Below, in pieces: positions 24,906-33,516 of a stretch of DNA of 52,814 bases; position 1 is the first letter of the stretch, and every line of letters begins with the position of its first letter. The notes below the pieces were generated by a model. It saw only the letters and a program-made list of their open reading frames with translations. It did not search any database and was not told where the DNA came from. This DNA is from an uncultured Oscillibacter sp. (lineage in GTDB: Bacteria > Bacillota > Clostridia > Oscillospirales > Oscillospiraceae). The position numbers and the translations under genes were made by a program. The stretch covers positions 1 to 52,814 of the forward strand of contig CANPTW010000017.1 in NCBI GenBank assembly GCA_947577075.1, given 5' to 3'.

Positions 24906-26273
24906 ATGGCATTTGAAGGATTAACCGAAAAACTGAACGCCGCCTTTAAGCGCCTCCGGGGCAAGGGCCGCCTGACGGAAAATGACGTCCGGGAAGCCAT
25001 GCGGGAGGTTCGCCTCGCCCTCCTCGAAGCCGACGTGAGCTATAAGGTGGTCAAGGAATTCGTGGCCTCCGTCACGGAGCGGGCCGTGGGCAGCGACGTG
25101 CTGGACAGCCTCACCCCCGCCCAGCAGGTGGTGAAAATCGTCAACGAGGAGCTGACGAACCTTATGGGCGGGACCGGCGCCCGGATCACAATGGCGAACT
25201 CCGGTCCCACCGTGGTGATGATGGTGGGCCTTCAGGGCGCGGGCAAAACCACCACCACCGCCAAGCTGGGCGGCCTGATGCGCCGGCAGTACCAGAAGCG
25301 GCCGCTGCTTGCCGCCTGCGACGTGTACCGCCCCGCCGCCATCGAGCAGTTGAAGGTCGTGGGCGGGCAGATGGACCTCCCCGTCTTCGAGGAGGGCCGG
25401 GGCGACCCGGTGAAGATCGCCGAAAACGCCATCCGCCACGCCCGGGACCACGGCAGCGACATGGTCTTCCTGGACACCGCCGGCCGGCTCCACGTGGACG
25501 AGAACTTGATGGACGAGCTCAAGCGGATGAAAGCCGCCGTCCATCCCAACGAGATCCTGCTGGTGGTGGACGCCATGACCGGCCAGGACGCGGTGAACGC
25601 CGCCTCCGCCTTTGACGAGGCCCTGGGCATCGACGGCGTCATCCTCACCAAGCTGGACGGCGACGCCCGGGGCGGCGCGGCCCTCTCCATCCGGGCGGCC
25701 ACGGGAAAGCCCATCAAGTTCGCCGGCACCGGGGAGAAGCTGGACATGATCGAGCCCTTCCACCCGGACCGCATGGCCTCCCGCATCCTGGGCATGGGCG
25801 ACATGCTCTCCTTCATCGAGAAGGCGGAAGCCGCCTACGACGAGAAGCAGGCCGCCAAGCTGGAGGAAAAGCTCCGGAAAAACCGCTTCACTCTTCAGGA
25901 CTATTACGACCAGCTCCAGCAGCTCAAGAACATGGGCGACCTGAGCCAGCTCCTGGGCATGATGCCCGGCGGCCTGGGTAAGCAGCTCCAGGGGGCCTCC
26001 ATTGACGAGAAGGCCATGGCCCGCACCGAGGCCATCATTCTTTCCATGACGCCCCTGGAACGGGAAAATCCCCAGATTCTGAACGCCAGCCGGAAAAAGC
26101 GCATTGCCGCCGGCTGCGGGCTGGAGGTGGTGGACGTCAACCGCCTCTTGAAGCAGTTCGACATGATGCAGCAGCTCACCAAGCAGATGAGCAAGGGCCG
26201 GATGCCCCAGCTGGGCGGCGGCGGACGGGGCGGGCGGCTCCACGGCTTCGGCCGGAAGAAGCGCTTCAAATAA
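24906..26273 (+). CDS. ffh: signal recognition particle protein Ffh
   Basis: GTPase subunit of the signal recognition particle; binds signal sequences and 4.5S/6S RNA and docks nascent chains to FtsY at the membrane. 455 aa with N domain (1-95), G domain with P loop GLQGAGKTTT from residue 108, DTAGRL (G3), TKLDGDARGG (G4 region), and Met-rich M domain from about 330 (LGMMPGG, MMQQLTKQM). Ends in Gly/Arg-rich and basic residues, common in Ffh. Directly behind ylxM, ahead of rpsP. Confidence 0.98.
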   Translation: MAFEGLTEKLNAAFKRLRGKGRLTENDVREAMREVRLALLEADVSYKVVKEFVASVTERAVGSDVLDSLTPAQQVVKIVNEELTNLMGGTGARITMANSGPTVVMMVGLQGAGKTTTTAKLGGLMRRQYQKRPLLAACDVYRPAAIEQLKVVGGQMDLPVFEEGRGDPVKIAENAIRHARDHGSDMVFLDTAGRLHVDENLMDELKRMKAAVHPNEILLVVDAMTGQDAVNAASAFDEALGIDGVILTKLDGDARGGAALSIRAATGKPIKFAGTGEKLDMIEPFHPDRMASRILGMGDMLSFIEKAEAAYDEKQAAKLEEKLRKNRFTLQDYYDQLQQLKNMGDLSQLLGMMPGGLGKQLQGASIDEKAMARTEAIILSMTPLERENPQILNASRKKRIAAGCGLEVVDVNRLLKQFDMMQQLTKQMSKGRMPQLGGGGRGGRLHGFGRKKRFK

Positions 26274-26291
26274 TCTATAAGTGCGGAGCAT

Positions 26292-26320
26292 TTGCGAATT
26301 CAAAATGCGGCATTTATAAT
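26292..26320 (+). promoter_or_regulatory. sigma-A promoter of rpsP-khpA
   Basis: TTGCGA, 17-base spacer, perfect TATAAT in the 85-base gap behind ffh, so rpsP can be expressed independently of ffh. Confidence 0.7.
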
Positions 26321-26358
26321 AAATTGATTCCTATAAAATTTTTTGGAGGTACAACAAC

Positions 26359-26598
26359 ATGGTTAAGATCAGACTGCGCCGCATGGGCGCCAAGAAGGCC
26401 CCCTTCTACCGCGTCGTGGTGGCGGACTCCCGCTTCCCCCGTGACGGCCGCTTCATCGAGGAGATCGGTACGTACAATCCCTGCGTCTCCCCCGCCGCCA
26501 TCAAGATCGACGCGGAGCGGGCCCAGGCCTGGATCAAGTCCGGCGCCCAGCCCACCGACACCGTCCGGGCTCTGCTGAAAAAAGTGGACGTCCTCTGA
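26359..26598 (+). CDS. rpsP: 30S ribosomal protein bS16
   Basis: 79-aa small-subunit protein needed for 30S assembly. N-terminus [20 protein letters not shown] and [11 protein letters not shown] are diagnostic. Strong site GGAGG ahead of the ATG. Followed after 15 bases by khpA, as in most Firmicutes. Confidence 0.99.
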   Translation: MVKIRLRRMGAKKAPFYRVVVADSRFPRDGRFIEEIGTYNPCVSPAAIKIDAERAQAWIKSGAQPTDTVRALLKKVDVL

Positions 26599-26613
26599 TC
26601 CGGAGGGCGGCGC

Positions 26614-26847
26614 ATGAAGGACTTGCTGCTCTATATCGCCCGGAACCTGGTGGACAATCCGGAGGCGGTCACCGTCACGGAAACCGCCGGCGGCAATCAG
26701 GAGCTGACTCTGGAGCTGCGCGTCGCCCCCGACGACATGGGGAAAGTCATCGGGCGGCAGGGCCGCATCGCCAAGGAGATCCGCACCGTGGTCCGCTCCC
26801 GCGCCCAGCGGGAGGGGCTTAAGGTCACCGTCGATATTATGGACTGA
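26614..26847 (+). CDS. khpA: KH-domain RNA-binding protein KhpA
   Basis: 77-aa single KH domain with the RNA-binding GxxG loop in GKVIGRQGRIAKEIR. KhpA partners with KhpB/Jag in other Firmicutes and influences cell division and small RNA function. Co-transcribed with rpsP and closed by a GC-rich hairpin. The rimM-trmD-rplS genes that often follow are absent here. Confidence 0.96.
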   Translation: MKDLLLYIARNLVDNPEAVTVTETAGGNQELTLELRVAPDDMGKVIGRQGRIAKEIRTVVRSRAQREGLKVTVDIMD

Positions 26848-26856
26848 GCGAAAACA

Positions 26857-26886
26857 GCGGCGCGCGGAGACTTCTCCGCGCGCCGC
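26857..26886 (+). terminator. GC-rich hairpin behind khpA
   Basis: Stem GCGGCGCGCGGAG / CTCCGCGCGCCGC with ACTT loop. No T tract follows, so it is a weak or factor-assisted terminator. Confidence 0.6.
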
Positions 26887-26915
26887 TTGCGGTTCCCACG
26901 GCCGGGTGCTATACT
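26887..26915 (+). promoter_or_regulatory. sigma-A promoter of the lipoprotein gene
   Basis: TTGCGG, 17-base spacer, TATACT; 33 bases before the lipoprotein ATG. Confidence 0.6.
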
Positions 26916-26948
26916 GGTTTGGAAAGAACTGCCGAAGGGGGGGCCTCA

Positions 26949-27869
26949 ATGGGAAAGCGAATCCTCTGTCTGGTCCTGGCGCTGCTGTTGGCATTGGGGC
27001 TGACGGGCTGTTCCCGCAACGAGGTGGCGGCGCGGACGCCGGACGTTGATTTTTACATCCAGTACGCCTCGGAAAAGTTCGGGGTTCCCGCGGAGGAGAT
27101 TTCCGTGGTCGAATTTGAACCAGGTACTTCTGGCCGGAGATCCACGACTATTTGGCCAATTCCGACGGAGAAGTACACCATCCCCCCTCTCGTTCGCCTG
27201 GAATGGGGCGGCAAGGTTGTCTCCTTTGCCTACTCGTATTTTGGGGACTTTTATGACACCTCCTGCCTGTACGACGATTATTATTTCGATGAGCTTTATG
27301 AGGGCTTGCGGGAATACTATCTGGACAGGCTCCATGTAAAGGATGTCATTCCAATGTGTGAAACTTACTTCGCCGAAGAGAGTGGTGCGATGTACGCCGA
27401 TGGAATCCGGTACTATCTCATAAGACATAAACTGACTGGAGTTGATACTTCTGTCATAGAGGATTTTATCCATTCTAAAGATTATCGTCGAACCGAGGAT
27501 AAGATGTGGCTCATTGTGGCATTGGAGGGAACCGATCCGGAGGCAGAAATCCAGCAGCTGATTGACGACATGATGCAGTTGGATCATAAAATACTCAACA
27601 CACAGGTTTGGAGTAGTTTAGATGGTATTTCTGTATCTCGGGTGCCGGAGGAGGATCGCAGAAACCTGCTTCCAATTGATCACCAGCTCATAAGCGGCAT
27701 GGATTTTTCTACACGGTGGACCGTAATCTACCCCATCAAAAAGGAAGGCGACACTTATTCAGCGCCGAACAAAGCATATCGAGATTATTACTACGAAACT
27801 ACAAACCTGCCGGAACCGAATAAACAGGAAGCAGACGCCTCCATGGATGAAGCAGGTAACATGGATTGA
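26949..27869 (+). CDS. uncharacterised lipoprotein
   Basis: 306-aa exported lipoprotein: KR, hydrophobic core, then lipobox LTGC at about residues 18-21, so the mature protein starts at that Cys outside the membrane. Rich in Tyr, Asp and Glu with no recognised domain. The first 55 codons are GC-rich like the flanks; from about 27120 on, codon use becomes clearly more AT-rich, suggesting that the body was acquired or recombined onto a resident signal sequence. The ATG at 26949 is taken because AAGGGGGG precedes it and the signal peptide begins there. Confidence 0.75.
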   Translation: MGKRILCLVLALLLALGLTGCSRNEVAARTPDVDFYIQYASEKFGVPAEEISVVEFEPGTSGRRSTTIWPIPTEKYTIPPLVRLEWGGKVVSFAYSYFGDFYDTSCLYDDYYFDELYEGLREYYLDRLHVKDVIPMCETYFAEESGAMYADGIRYYLIRHKLTGVDTSVIEDFIHSKDYRRTEDKMWLIVALEGTDPEAEIQQLIDDMMQLDHKILNTQVWSSLDGISVSRVPEEDRRNLLPIDHQLISGMDFSTRWTVIYPIKKEGDTYSAPNKAYRDYYYETTNLPEPNKQEADASMDEAGNMD

Positions 27870-27879
27870 AATACGCAAA

Positions 27880-27905
27880 GGGGACCTGTCTTTCGACAGG
27901 CCCCC
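27880..27905. terminator. hairpin between lipoprotein and fprA (convergent)
   Basis: GGGG-A-CCTGTC, TTTC loop, GACAGG-C-CCCC. Short T content on both sides; likely shared. Confidence 0.7.
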
Positions 27906-27918
27906 TCTATTCATGCGT

Positions 27919-29124
27919 TCATCCCAGGATATCCGCCGCCAGAGCGTCCGCCAGGGCCTCCAGCCCTTCCCGCTGGGCCTCCTTCACGGAGGACTTCAGG
28001 CTGACGGTCCCCTCCAGGACGGTCATGTCCTTCATGGCCCCCAGCAGCTCCGCCATCTGCTTGCCGGACGCCGGGGCCCAGGTGCCGTTTTCAATCAGGC
28101 CCACCGTCCGGCTGCGCAGTCCGTGGGACTTCAGGTCCCGGAGGAAGTTCTCCATGGGGGTGTAAATCTCGGCGTTGTAGGTGGCGGCGGCAAACACCAG
28201 GTGGCTGCACCGGAAGGCCTCCGCCACCAGCTCGGAGACATGGGTGTGGGACACGTCGTAGAGCCGCACGTCCCGCACGCCCTTGTCCGCCAGCCGGGCG
28301 GCCAGGATCTCGGCGGCGTTCTCCGTGTTCCCGTAGATGGAGCCGCAGAAGACGGCGGCGGTCCGGTCCTCCGGCGTGTAGCTGCTCCAGCGCTGGTACT
28401 TCTCCACGAACCACGCGATATCTTCCCGCCAGATGGGGCCGTGAAGGGGGCAGAGATACCGGATGTCCAGCCCCGCCGCCTTTTTCAGCAGGGTCTGCAC
28501 CTGGGCGCCGTACTTGCCCACAATGTTGGTGTAGTACCGCCGGGCGTCGGGAAGCCACTCGGTCTTGAAATTCACCTCGTCGGCAAAGAGGTTCCCGTTC
28601 AGCGCGCCGAAGGTGCCGAAGGCGTCGGCGGAGAAGAGGATCTTGTCCGCGGCGTCATAGGTAACCATGACCTCCGGCCAGTGGACCATGGGGGCCATGA
28701 CGAAGGTGAGGGTGTGCCGCCCGGTGGAGAGGGTGTCCCCCTCCTTCACCGTCCTGCAGCGCCCGGTGACGTCGGCGTCGAAGAACTGGCCGATCATGGA
28801 GACGGCCTTGGCGCTGGCCACCACCTGGGCCTCCGGGTGGGTGCGGAGCACCGCCCCCAGGGTGGAGCAGTGGTCCGGCTCCATATGGTTGATGACCACA
28901 TAGTCCAGGGGCCGGCCCTGGAGGGCGTGGTCCAGGTTTTCATAGAAATGGGCGCCCACGGCGCTGTCCGCCGTGTCCAGAAGGACGGTCTTCTCGTCCA
29001 GCACTAAGTAGGCGTTATAGCTGACGCCCCGGGGAACCGGGTATACGTTCTCAAACAGGCTGAGCCGCCGGTCGGACCCGCCGATCATGAGCACGTCCGG
29101 CGTGATATTCCGTACACAATACAT
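27919..29124 (-). CDS. fprA: FprA-family flavodiiron protein (A-type flavoprotein)
   Basis: Reduces O2 to water or NO to N2O with electrons from rubredoxin or NADH donors, protecting anaerobes; cytosolic. 401 aa: N-terminal metallo-beta-lactamase-like diiron domain (1-250) with ligands His80, Glu82, Asp84 and His85 in HMEPDHC plus later MVHWPEVM and CPLHGP; C-terminal flavodoxin domain (255-401) with FMN loop GSIYGNTENAAE and AAATYNAEIY. ATG at 29124 is preferred over TTG 29133 because AAGGAG is then 10 bases upstream. No rubredoxin domain is fused and none is adjacent. Confidence 0.96.
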   Translation of the reverse strand: MYCVRNITPDVLMIGGSDRRLSLFENVYPVPRGVSYNAYLVLDEKTVLLDTADSAVGAHFYENLDHALQGRPLDYVVINHMEPDHCSTLGAVLRTHPEAQVVASAKAVSMIGQFFDADVTGRCRTVKEGDTLSTGRHTLTFVMAPMVHWPEVMVTYDAADKILFSADAFGTFGALNGNLFADEVNFKTEWLPDARRYYTNIVGKYGAQVQTLLKKAAGLDIRYLCPLHGPIWREDIAWFVEKYQRWSSYTPEDRTAAVFCGSIYGNTENAAEILAARLADKGVRDVRLYDVSHTHVSELVAEAFRCSHLVFAAATYNAEIYTPMENFLRDLKSHGLRSRTVGLIENGTWAPASGKQMAELLGAMKDMTVLEGTVSLKSSVKEAQREGLEALADALAADILG

Positions 29125-29165
29125 CGCGTTCAATCTCCTTTATATGTGATGGTTTTCGCAAGGTT

Positions 29166-29194
29166 AATCTACCCCAATTTCCCCGGTTTGTCAA
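29166..29194 (-). promoter_or_regulatory. sigma-A promoter of fprA
   Basis: Minus strand: TTGACA, 17-base spacer, TAGATT; 42 bases before the fprA start. Confidence 0.7.
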
Positions 29195-29212
29195 GGGTTT
29201 GACAGGGATAAG

Positions 29213-29238
29213 AAAGACGCGCCGCCCGGCGCGTCTTT
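29213..29238 (-). terminator. terminator closing the GntR-ABC-export-lipoprotein operon
   Basis: AAAGACGCGCC, 4-base loop, GGCGCGTCTTT, T-rich on the minus-strand exit (TTTCTT). Confidence 0.88.
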
Positions 29239-29243
29239 GTGCG

Positions 29244-29849
29244 TTATTCCAAAAACTGTCCCGGGTCCCGCAGGGCCTCCGCCGTCTCCGCCGGAACGGT
29301 GATGGTGAAGGTCAGCAGGTCCCCCAAATCCACGTTCAGCACGGAGGGCAGGTTCTCCAGAATCACCATAGTGACTGCGTCCTTCCCGGCGGAGACGGTA
29401 AAGCGGACCAGCTCCTCATACGCCCGGTCCCCGGGGTCCTGCCCCGCCTTCAGAGTCTCCTGCTGGCAGTAGACGTAGCTGTAGGCACCGTCGCCGGGGT
29501 CCAGCCGGTCCTCCTGATGGCCGTCGTCGCTGAGGAGGCCGTCTATGGCCTTGACCTGTTCCGGGTCCGTGACGGTCCCGATCTCCGTGGGGGCTCCCGC
29601 GTCCTTATCCGTCAGGTCCAGGATTTTCCAATAGTGGTCTTTTTCCACGCCGTCCTCGTCCCGGCTGTCCCAGGCGGCCCAGGCTTTATTCCAGGTATCC
29701 TCAAAGTCCTCGGCGACCTCGTCTATGGAATCCTCCAAGTCCTTCTGGAACTCCTCGTCCCTGGGGGAGGTAATCGCAATGGCGGGCATACAGCCGGACA
29801 GCAGCGCCACCGACAGGACCAGGGCGCACAGTATCGCAAATCGTTTCAT
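29244..29849 (-). CDS. small acidic lipoprotein
   Basis: 201-aa lipoprotein (from MKRFAILCALV) with lipobox LLSGC; the mature part is strongly acidic at its start (DEEFQKDLEDSIDEVAEDFE, helical) and ends with a beta-rich region. No family recognised. Of the possible starts (TTG 29864, ATG 29852, ATG 29849) the last gives the best spacing (6 bases) to AAGGAG. It directly follows the small-export-protein gene (stop about 16 bases upstream), so probably the last gene of that operon. Confidence 0.78.
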   Translation of the reverse strand: MKRFAILCALVLSVALLSGCMPAIAITSPRDEEFQKDLEDSIDEVAEDFEDTWNKAWAAWDSRDEDGVEKDHYWKILDLTDKDAGAPTEIGTVTDPEQVKAIDGLLSDDGHQEDRLDPGDGAYSYVYCQQETLKAGQDPGDRAYEELVRFTVSAGKDAVTMVILENLPSVLNVDLGDLLTFTITVPAETAEALRDPGQFLE

Positions 29850-29864
29850 CATGTACTCCTTCAA

Positions 29865-30350
29865 TCAAATCAGCAGGTTAAATAAGCCCAAGGTAATGAC
29901 GGTAGTAATGGCCGCCGCGATGACCAGCCCCAGGAAGATGGCCGGCAGGGCGTGGCGCATCCGAATGTCCAGCACCGAGGCCACCAACGCCCCGGTCCAG
30001 GCCCCGGTCCCCGGCAGGGGGATGCCCACTAAAATCACCAGCCCCGCCAGCCGGTACTTCCGCACCAGCCGCCCCTTGAGGTGGGCCCGGCGCTCCAGCC
30101 AGGCGATCTTGGGGCCAAAGAACCGGGTACCCCGGAGCCAGTTCGCCACCCGCCGCCCCAGCACGATGATGAAGGGCGCGGGCACCAGATTCCCGGCGAC
30201 GGCGGCGGCGCAGGCCAGGGCCGGGGGCAGCCCCGCGGCGACGCCCGCCGGGATGGCCCCCCGGAGCTCGATGACCGGGGCCATGGCCACCAGGAAGGTC
30301 ATCAGCAGCTCGCCGGATACGGTTTCTAAAAAGCTCTCTGAGAACAGCAT
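29865..30350 (-). CDS. small multidrug export-type membrane protein (COG2426)
   Basis: 161 aa with about four membrane spans. Family marks PVIELRGAIPAG near the N-terminus and VGIPLPGTGAWTGALVA near the middle identify the Sm_multidrug_ex/COG2426 group, whose Pro-rich re-entrant loops resemble DedA-type proteins. Despite the family name, substrate and mechanism are unknown. GGAGGAA ribosome site. Positioned behind an ABC exporter, with a palindrome in between. Confidence 0.88.
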   Translation of the reverse strand: MLFSESFLETVSGELLMTFLVAMAPVIELRGAIPAGVAAGLPPALACAAAVAGNLVPAPFIIVLGRRVANWLRGTRFFGPKIAWLERRAHLKGRLVRKYRLAGLVILVGIPLPGTGAWTGALVASVLDIRMRHALPAIFLGLVIAAAITTVITLGLFNLLI

Positions 30351-30359
30351 AGGGTTCCT

Positions 30360-30380
30360 CCATAATGAGTTGCATTATGG
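30360..30380. promoter_or_regulatory. palindrome ahead of the small export gene
   Basis: CCATAATG, 5 bases, CATTATGG: perfect 8-bp arms, abutting the ribosome site of the export gene. A possible TTGAAA / 18 bases / TAAACT promoter overlaps it on the minus strand. Likely operator or mRNA hairpin. Confidence 0.45.
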
Positions 30381-30388
30381 AATCTAGT

Positions 30389-31204
30389 TTACTCCAGGTT
30401 CAGGTGCTTTTTCAAGAAGAATGTGGTGACGGCATAAAAAATCGCGCCATAGAGAATGACCGCCCCGATGGCCAGCAGCAGGCCCACGTGGATCGCCACG
30501 GCGACGGACTGGATCTCCAAATGGAAGGGGAAGGGAATGTGCAGCCGGTCCAGGGTGATGAACAGCAGGGAGCCCAGGAATTGCAGGGCGAACTGGATGC
30601 CGAAGAACCAGACCACGGACCAGACCATCTTGTGATTGGCCCGGCTGTGCCCCGCCGCCAGGGCGGCGTAGAACTGGAGGGAGAACACCGCCATGGCCAG
30701 GAACGCCAGAACGGCGAACTCCACGAGATACACGCTGCCGTTGAGCGCCTCGCTGATTTCCAGCTTTTGGAGGCCCTCGAAGAACCAGCGCAGGATGTCG
30801 AAGAACTCCCGCAGAAAGCCCCCCTGATAGGCCACAATCAGGCTCGCCGCGATGATGGCCAGAATCGTGGCGGCAAACCAGACCACGGAAACGATGAGCT
30901 TGGACCAGATGTGCTGGTGGACGGACACGGGCAGGGTGAACATCAGATAGCCCTCGTCCTGCAGGAGGTTCTTGTAGAACCGCTGGATCATCAGCACAAA
31001 GGACAGCAGGAGGACCCCGAAAATGGTGAGGCCGAAAGCCGTGACAATCAAAACGCCCAGGATTCTCAAAACGTCGGACCGCCCGTCCAGCATCCCCCGG
31101 CCCGCCAGGTTGGAGCCCAGGGCGGTGACCAGCAGGATGAGATACATGGGCAGCATGACCCGCCCCGTGGCCCGGAACTCGTGCTTCAATAATTTCCTCA
31201 GCAT
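30389..31204 (-). CDS. ABC-2 type transporter permease
   Basis: 271-aa membrane subunit with six predicted spans and an N-terminal LLKHEFRATGRVMLPMYLIL start typical of YtrC/ABC-2 permeases of Clostridia. It would pair with the ATPase encoded just upstream; its start overlaps the ATPase stop by 7 bases, indicating translational coupling. Substrate unknown; GntR/YtrA-linked systems respond to cell-wall stress in Bacillus. Confidence 0.87.
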   Translation of the reverse strand: MLRKLLKHEFRATGRVMLPMYLILLVTALGSNLAGRGMLDGRSDVLRILGVLIVTAFGLTIFGVLLLSFVLMIQRFYKNLLQDEGYLMFTLPVSVHQHIWSKLIVSVVWFAATILAIIAASLIVAYQGGFLREFFDILRWFFEGLQKLEISEALNGSVYLVEFAVLAFLAMAVFSLQFYAALAAGHSRANHKMVWSVVWFFGIQFALQFLGSLLFITLDRLHIPFPFHLEIQSVAVAIHVGLLLAIGAVILYGAIFYAVTTFFLKKHLNLE

Positions 31205-31893
31205 CTGAACACCTCCCGAAACAGCGCGTCCACGCTCATGCCCTTCTCCTCCCGGATGTCGTCCACGGTGGACTGGAGGATGATCTGGCCCTGGTTGATG
31301 AAAATGACCTCGTCCAGCACCTTCTCCACGTCGGAGATCAGGTGGGTGGAGATCACCACCGCCGCCTCGGGGTTGTAGTTTCCGATGATGGTGGAGAGGA
31401 TGTAGTCCCGGGTGGCCGGGTCCACGCCGCCGATGGGCTCATCCAGCAAGTACAGCTTCGCCGCCCGGCTCATGACCATGATGAGCTGGACCTTCTCCCG
31501 GGTGCCCTTGGACATCTGCTTCACGGCCTGCCGGGGCTGGATGCCCAGGTGGTCCAGCATCTCCTCCGCCGCCTCCCGGCGGAAGTCCTGGTAGAAGTCC
31601 CCGTAAAAGTCCAGCAGCTGCCGGGCGGTCATCCAGGTGGGAATGGCCGTCCGCTCCGGGAGGTAGCTCACCAGGCTGTGGCTCTCCCGCCCCGGCGCGC
31701 TGCCGCACACGGCGATATAGCCCCCGTCCGGGGTCAGCAGGCCGTTGGCCAGCTTAATCAGGGTGGTCTTGCCGCTTCCGTTGGGGCCCAGCAGTCCCAC
31801 GATGCGGCCCGGCTCAATGGTGAGGCTCACCTCATCCAGAGCCGTGGTCCCGCCGAACCGCTTGGTCAGTCCCTTGCACTCAAGCACCGGCAT
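31198..31893 (-). CDS. ABC transporter ATP-binding protein
   Basis: 231 aa. Walker A GPNGSGKTT, Q loop followed by YLPERTAIP, a divergent signature MSKGTREKVQL (in place of LSGGQ), Walker B LYLLDEP with GGVDPATR D loop and STHL switch His. This divergent signature is usual for YtrB-like ATPases. ATG at 31893 preceded by GAGGAGGGA; it overlaps the end of the GntR gene by 14 bases. Confidence 0.93.
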   Translation of the reverse strand: MPVLECKGLTKRFGGTTALDEVSLTIEPGRIVGLLGPNGSGKTTLIKLANGLLTPDGGYIAVCGSAPGRESHSLVSYLPERTAIPTWMTARQLLDFYGDFYQDFRREAAEEMLDHLGIQPRQAVKQMSKGTREKVQLIMVMSRAAKLYLLDEPIGGVDPATRDYILSTIIGNYNPEAAVVISTHLISDVEKVLDEVIFINQGQIILQSTVDDIREEKGMSVDALFREVFRC

Positions 31894-32266
31894 GGTCCGT
31901 TCCCTCCTCTCCCAGCTCCTGTTCAATCAGAGCGATGATCTCCTCTTTCCGGAAGCCCAGCCGGAGCATGGCCTCCAAAAACGTCTTCACGTGCCGCTCG
32001 GCAAGGCTCCGCTTCGCCGCGTTGATCATGGTATTGTCCTCCGTCACAAATCTTCCCGCGGTCCGCTGGCTGTACACCAGCCCGTCCCGCTCCAGCTCCG
32101 CCAGGGCCCTCTGCATGGTGTTGGGATTGACCCCGGCCTCCGTGGCCAGGTCCCGCACCGAAGGCAATCGCTCCCCAGGGGGAAACGCGCCGGTAACGAT
32201 GCCCACCTTCACCTGCTGAATCAGCTGGGTATAGATCGGGGCGTCGTTGGAAAACTGCCATTGCAT
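31880..32266 (-). CDS. GntR-family (YtrA subfamily) transcriptional regulator
   Basis: 128 aa. Winged helix with YTQLIQQVKVGIVTGAFPPG and LPSVRDLATEAGVNPNTMQR recognition helix; the short C-terminal dimerisation tail (about 50 aa) without a ligand-binding FadR/HutC domain defines the YtrA subfamily, which usually represses its own ABC transporter operon. Start at MQWQFSND after AGGAGGTG; an upstream extension in frame is ignored. First gene of a five-gene operon. Confidence 0.92.
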   Translation of the reverse strand: MQWQFSNDAPIYTQLIQQVKVGIVTGAFPPGERLPSVRDLATEAGVNPNTMQRALAELERDGLVYSQRTAGRFVTEDNTMINAAKRSLAERHVKTFLEAMLRLGFRKEEIIALIEQELGEEGTDHAGA

Positions 32267-32310
32267 TGTGCACACCTCCTGCTCTTGTTCTGTTGTCTTA
32301 TGCAATTAAT

Positions 32311-32338
32311 ACAATAGCACATTTTGAGAAAAAGTCAA
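32311..32338 (-). promoter_or_regulatory. promoter and likely autoregulatory site of the gntR-ABC operon
   Basis: Minus strand: TTGACT, 16-base spacer, TATTGT. The AT-rich imperfect palindrome TTGTATTAATTGCATAA (32299-32315) overlaps the -10, a plausible GntR operator. Confidence 0.6.
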
Positions 32339-32413
32339 GGGGGTCCGCCAAAAATTTTTTTCTTGCCGGAGGGGCGTTCCTCCCCCCTTGCAGGCGGGCC
32401 CCGGCAGGGAACC

Positions 32414-32442
32414 TTGCACTTTTCTTCCAGCCGTGCTATAAT
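32414..32442 (+). promoter_or_regulatory. sigma-A promoter of the DUF2238-like gene
   Basis: TTGCAC, 17-base spacer, perfect TATAAT; a leader of about 90 bases follows. Confidence 0.72.
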
Positions 32443-32536
32443 TGCAATTTATAATGGGTGGTTATAAGCCAAAATGCCAACAGCCCGGCGTCTGTTTTAA
32501 AGCAGGCTCCGGCGGGCTGAAAAAAAGGAGGTCCCC

Positions 32537-33424
32537 ATGTCCAAGCTCAACAAGCAAGCACAAAAGCGCGCCAAACAGCGGGAGAAAAAAAGCTTCCGCC
32601 AAGCCATGGAAAAAGAGCTGCGGGAGCACAAAAGCTCCTTTATTGTCTTTTACACCCTGCGGCTGCTGGTGATCCTCATCTTCGTCCGCCAAATCATGAA
32701 CGGCAGCTATGAAAGCGCGTTCTACTGCGCCCTGGCTTATCTGCTGCTCTATGTGCCCAGCTGGATTCAGGTGAAGTTTCATATCGAGCTGCCCCCCGCC
32801 CTGGAGATTACCGTTCTCTGCTTCATCTACGCGGCGGAGGTCCTGGGGGAGGTCAACGCCTTTTACGTGGTGGTCCCCCACTGGGACACCATGCTCCACA
32901 CCCTCAACGGCTTCCTGGCCGCCGCCGTGGGGTTCGCCATGGTGGTCCTCCTCAACGACGACGAGCGCCTCACCTTCGACCTCTCCCCCGTCTTCCTGGC
33001 CCTGGTTGCCTTCTGCTTCTCCATGACCATCGGCGTCCTCTGGGAGTTCTTCGAGTTCGGCATGGACTGGTTCTTCCACACGGACATGCAGCGGGACACC
33101 GTCGTCAACGCCATTTATTCCGCCAGCCTGGACGCGACCCGGTCCAACAAGGTAGTGGCCGTGCCCGGCATCCAGGAGGTCCTCATCAACGGCCGGGACC
33201 TGGGGCTGGGGGGGTATCTGGACATCGGCCTCATCGACACCATGAAGGACCTGTTCGTCAACTTCATCGGCGCGGTGGTCTTCTCCGTCACGGGCTTCTT
33301 CTACGCCAAGAGCAAGGGCGAAAAGAAGACGGCGGCCCAGGGCTTCGTCCCCAGCAGGAAGACGGCGGACCGGGACTACCTGAACCAGGCCCGGGAGGAA
33401 AACGGGGACAAGCCGGAGTCCTGA
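32537..33424 (+). CDS. DUF2238-like (YjdF type) membrane protein
   Basis: 295 aa with a basic N-terminus (KLNKQAQKRAKQREKK) and about six membrane spans. HWDTMLHTLNGFLAA, GVLWEFFEFGMDW and the later DTMKDLFVNFIGA contain the paired Asp/His/Glu residues inside helices that mark the DUF2238/YjdF group, function unknown. The basic, charged tail is cytoplasmic. Ribosome site AAAAAAGGAGG. Divergent from the GntR operon with a 270-base shared gap. Confidence 0.8.
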   Translation: MSKLNKQAQKRAKQREKKSFRQAMEKELREHKSSFIVFYTLRLLVILIFVRQIMNGSYESAFYCALAYLLLYVPSWIQVKFHIELPPALEITVLCFIYAAEVLGEVNAFYVVVPHWDTMLHTLNGFLAAAVGFAMVVLLNDDERLTFDLSPVFLALVAFCFSMTIGVLWEFFEFGMDWFFHTDMQRDTVVNAIYSASLDATRSNKVVAVPGIQEVLINGRDLGLGGYLDIGLIDTMKDLFVNFIGAVVFSVTGFFYAKSKGEKKTAAQGFVPSRKTADRDYLNQAREENGDKPES

Positions 33425-33452
33425 CTTTTTCTGTAAAATTTTTGTGATTCGG

Positions 33453-33480
33453 TTGCATTTTGGAAATTCAGTGATATGAT
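33453..33480 (+). promoter_or_regulatory. promoter of the CobW gene pair
   Basis: TTGCAT, 16-base spacer, TATGAT, in an AT-rich 92-base gap. The -10 region TGATATGATTACC has partial Fur/Zur-like symmetry, which would suit a metal gene, but I cannot establish a box. Confidence 0.55.
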
Positions 33481-33516
33481 TACCTTGAATAAATTGAAAG
33501 CAAAGGACTTGATACC

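Noticed and set aside
27847-29007. Plus-strand frame opposite fprA
   Set aside because: fprA has intact metal and FMN motifs, a promoter and a ribosome site; the plus frame has none.
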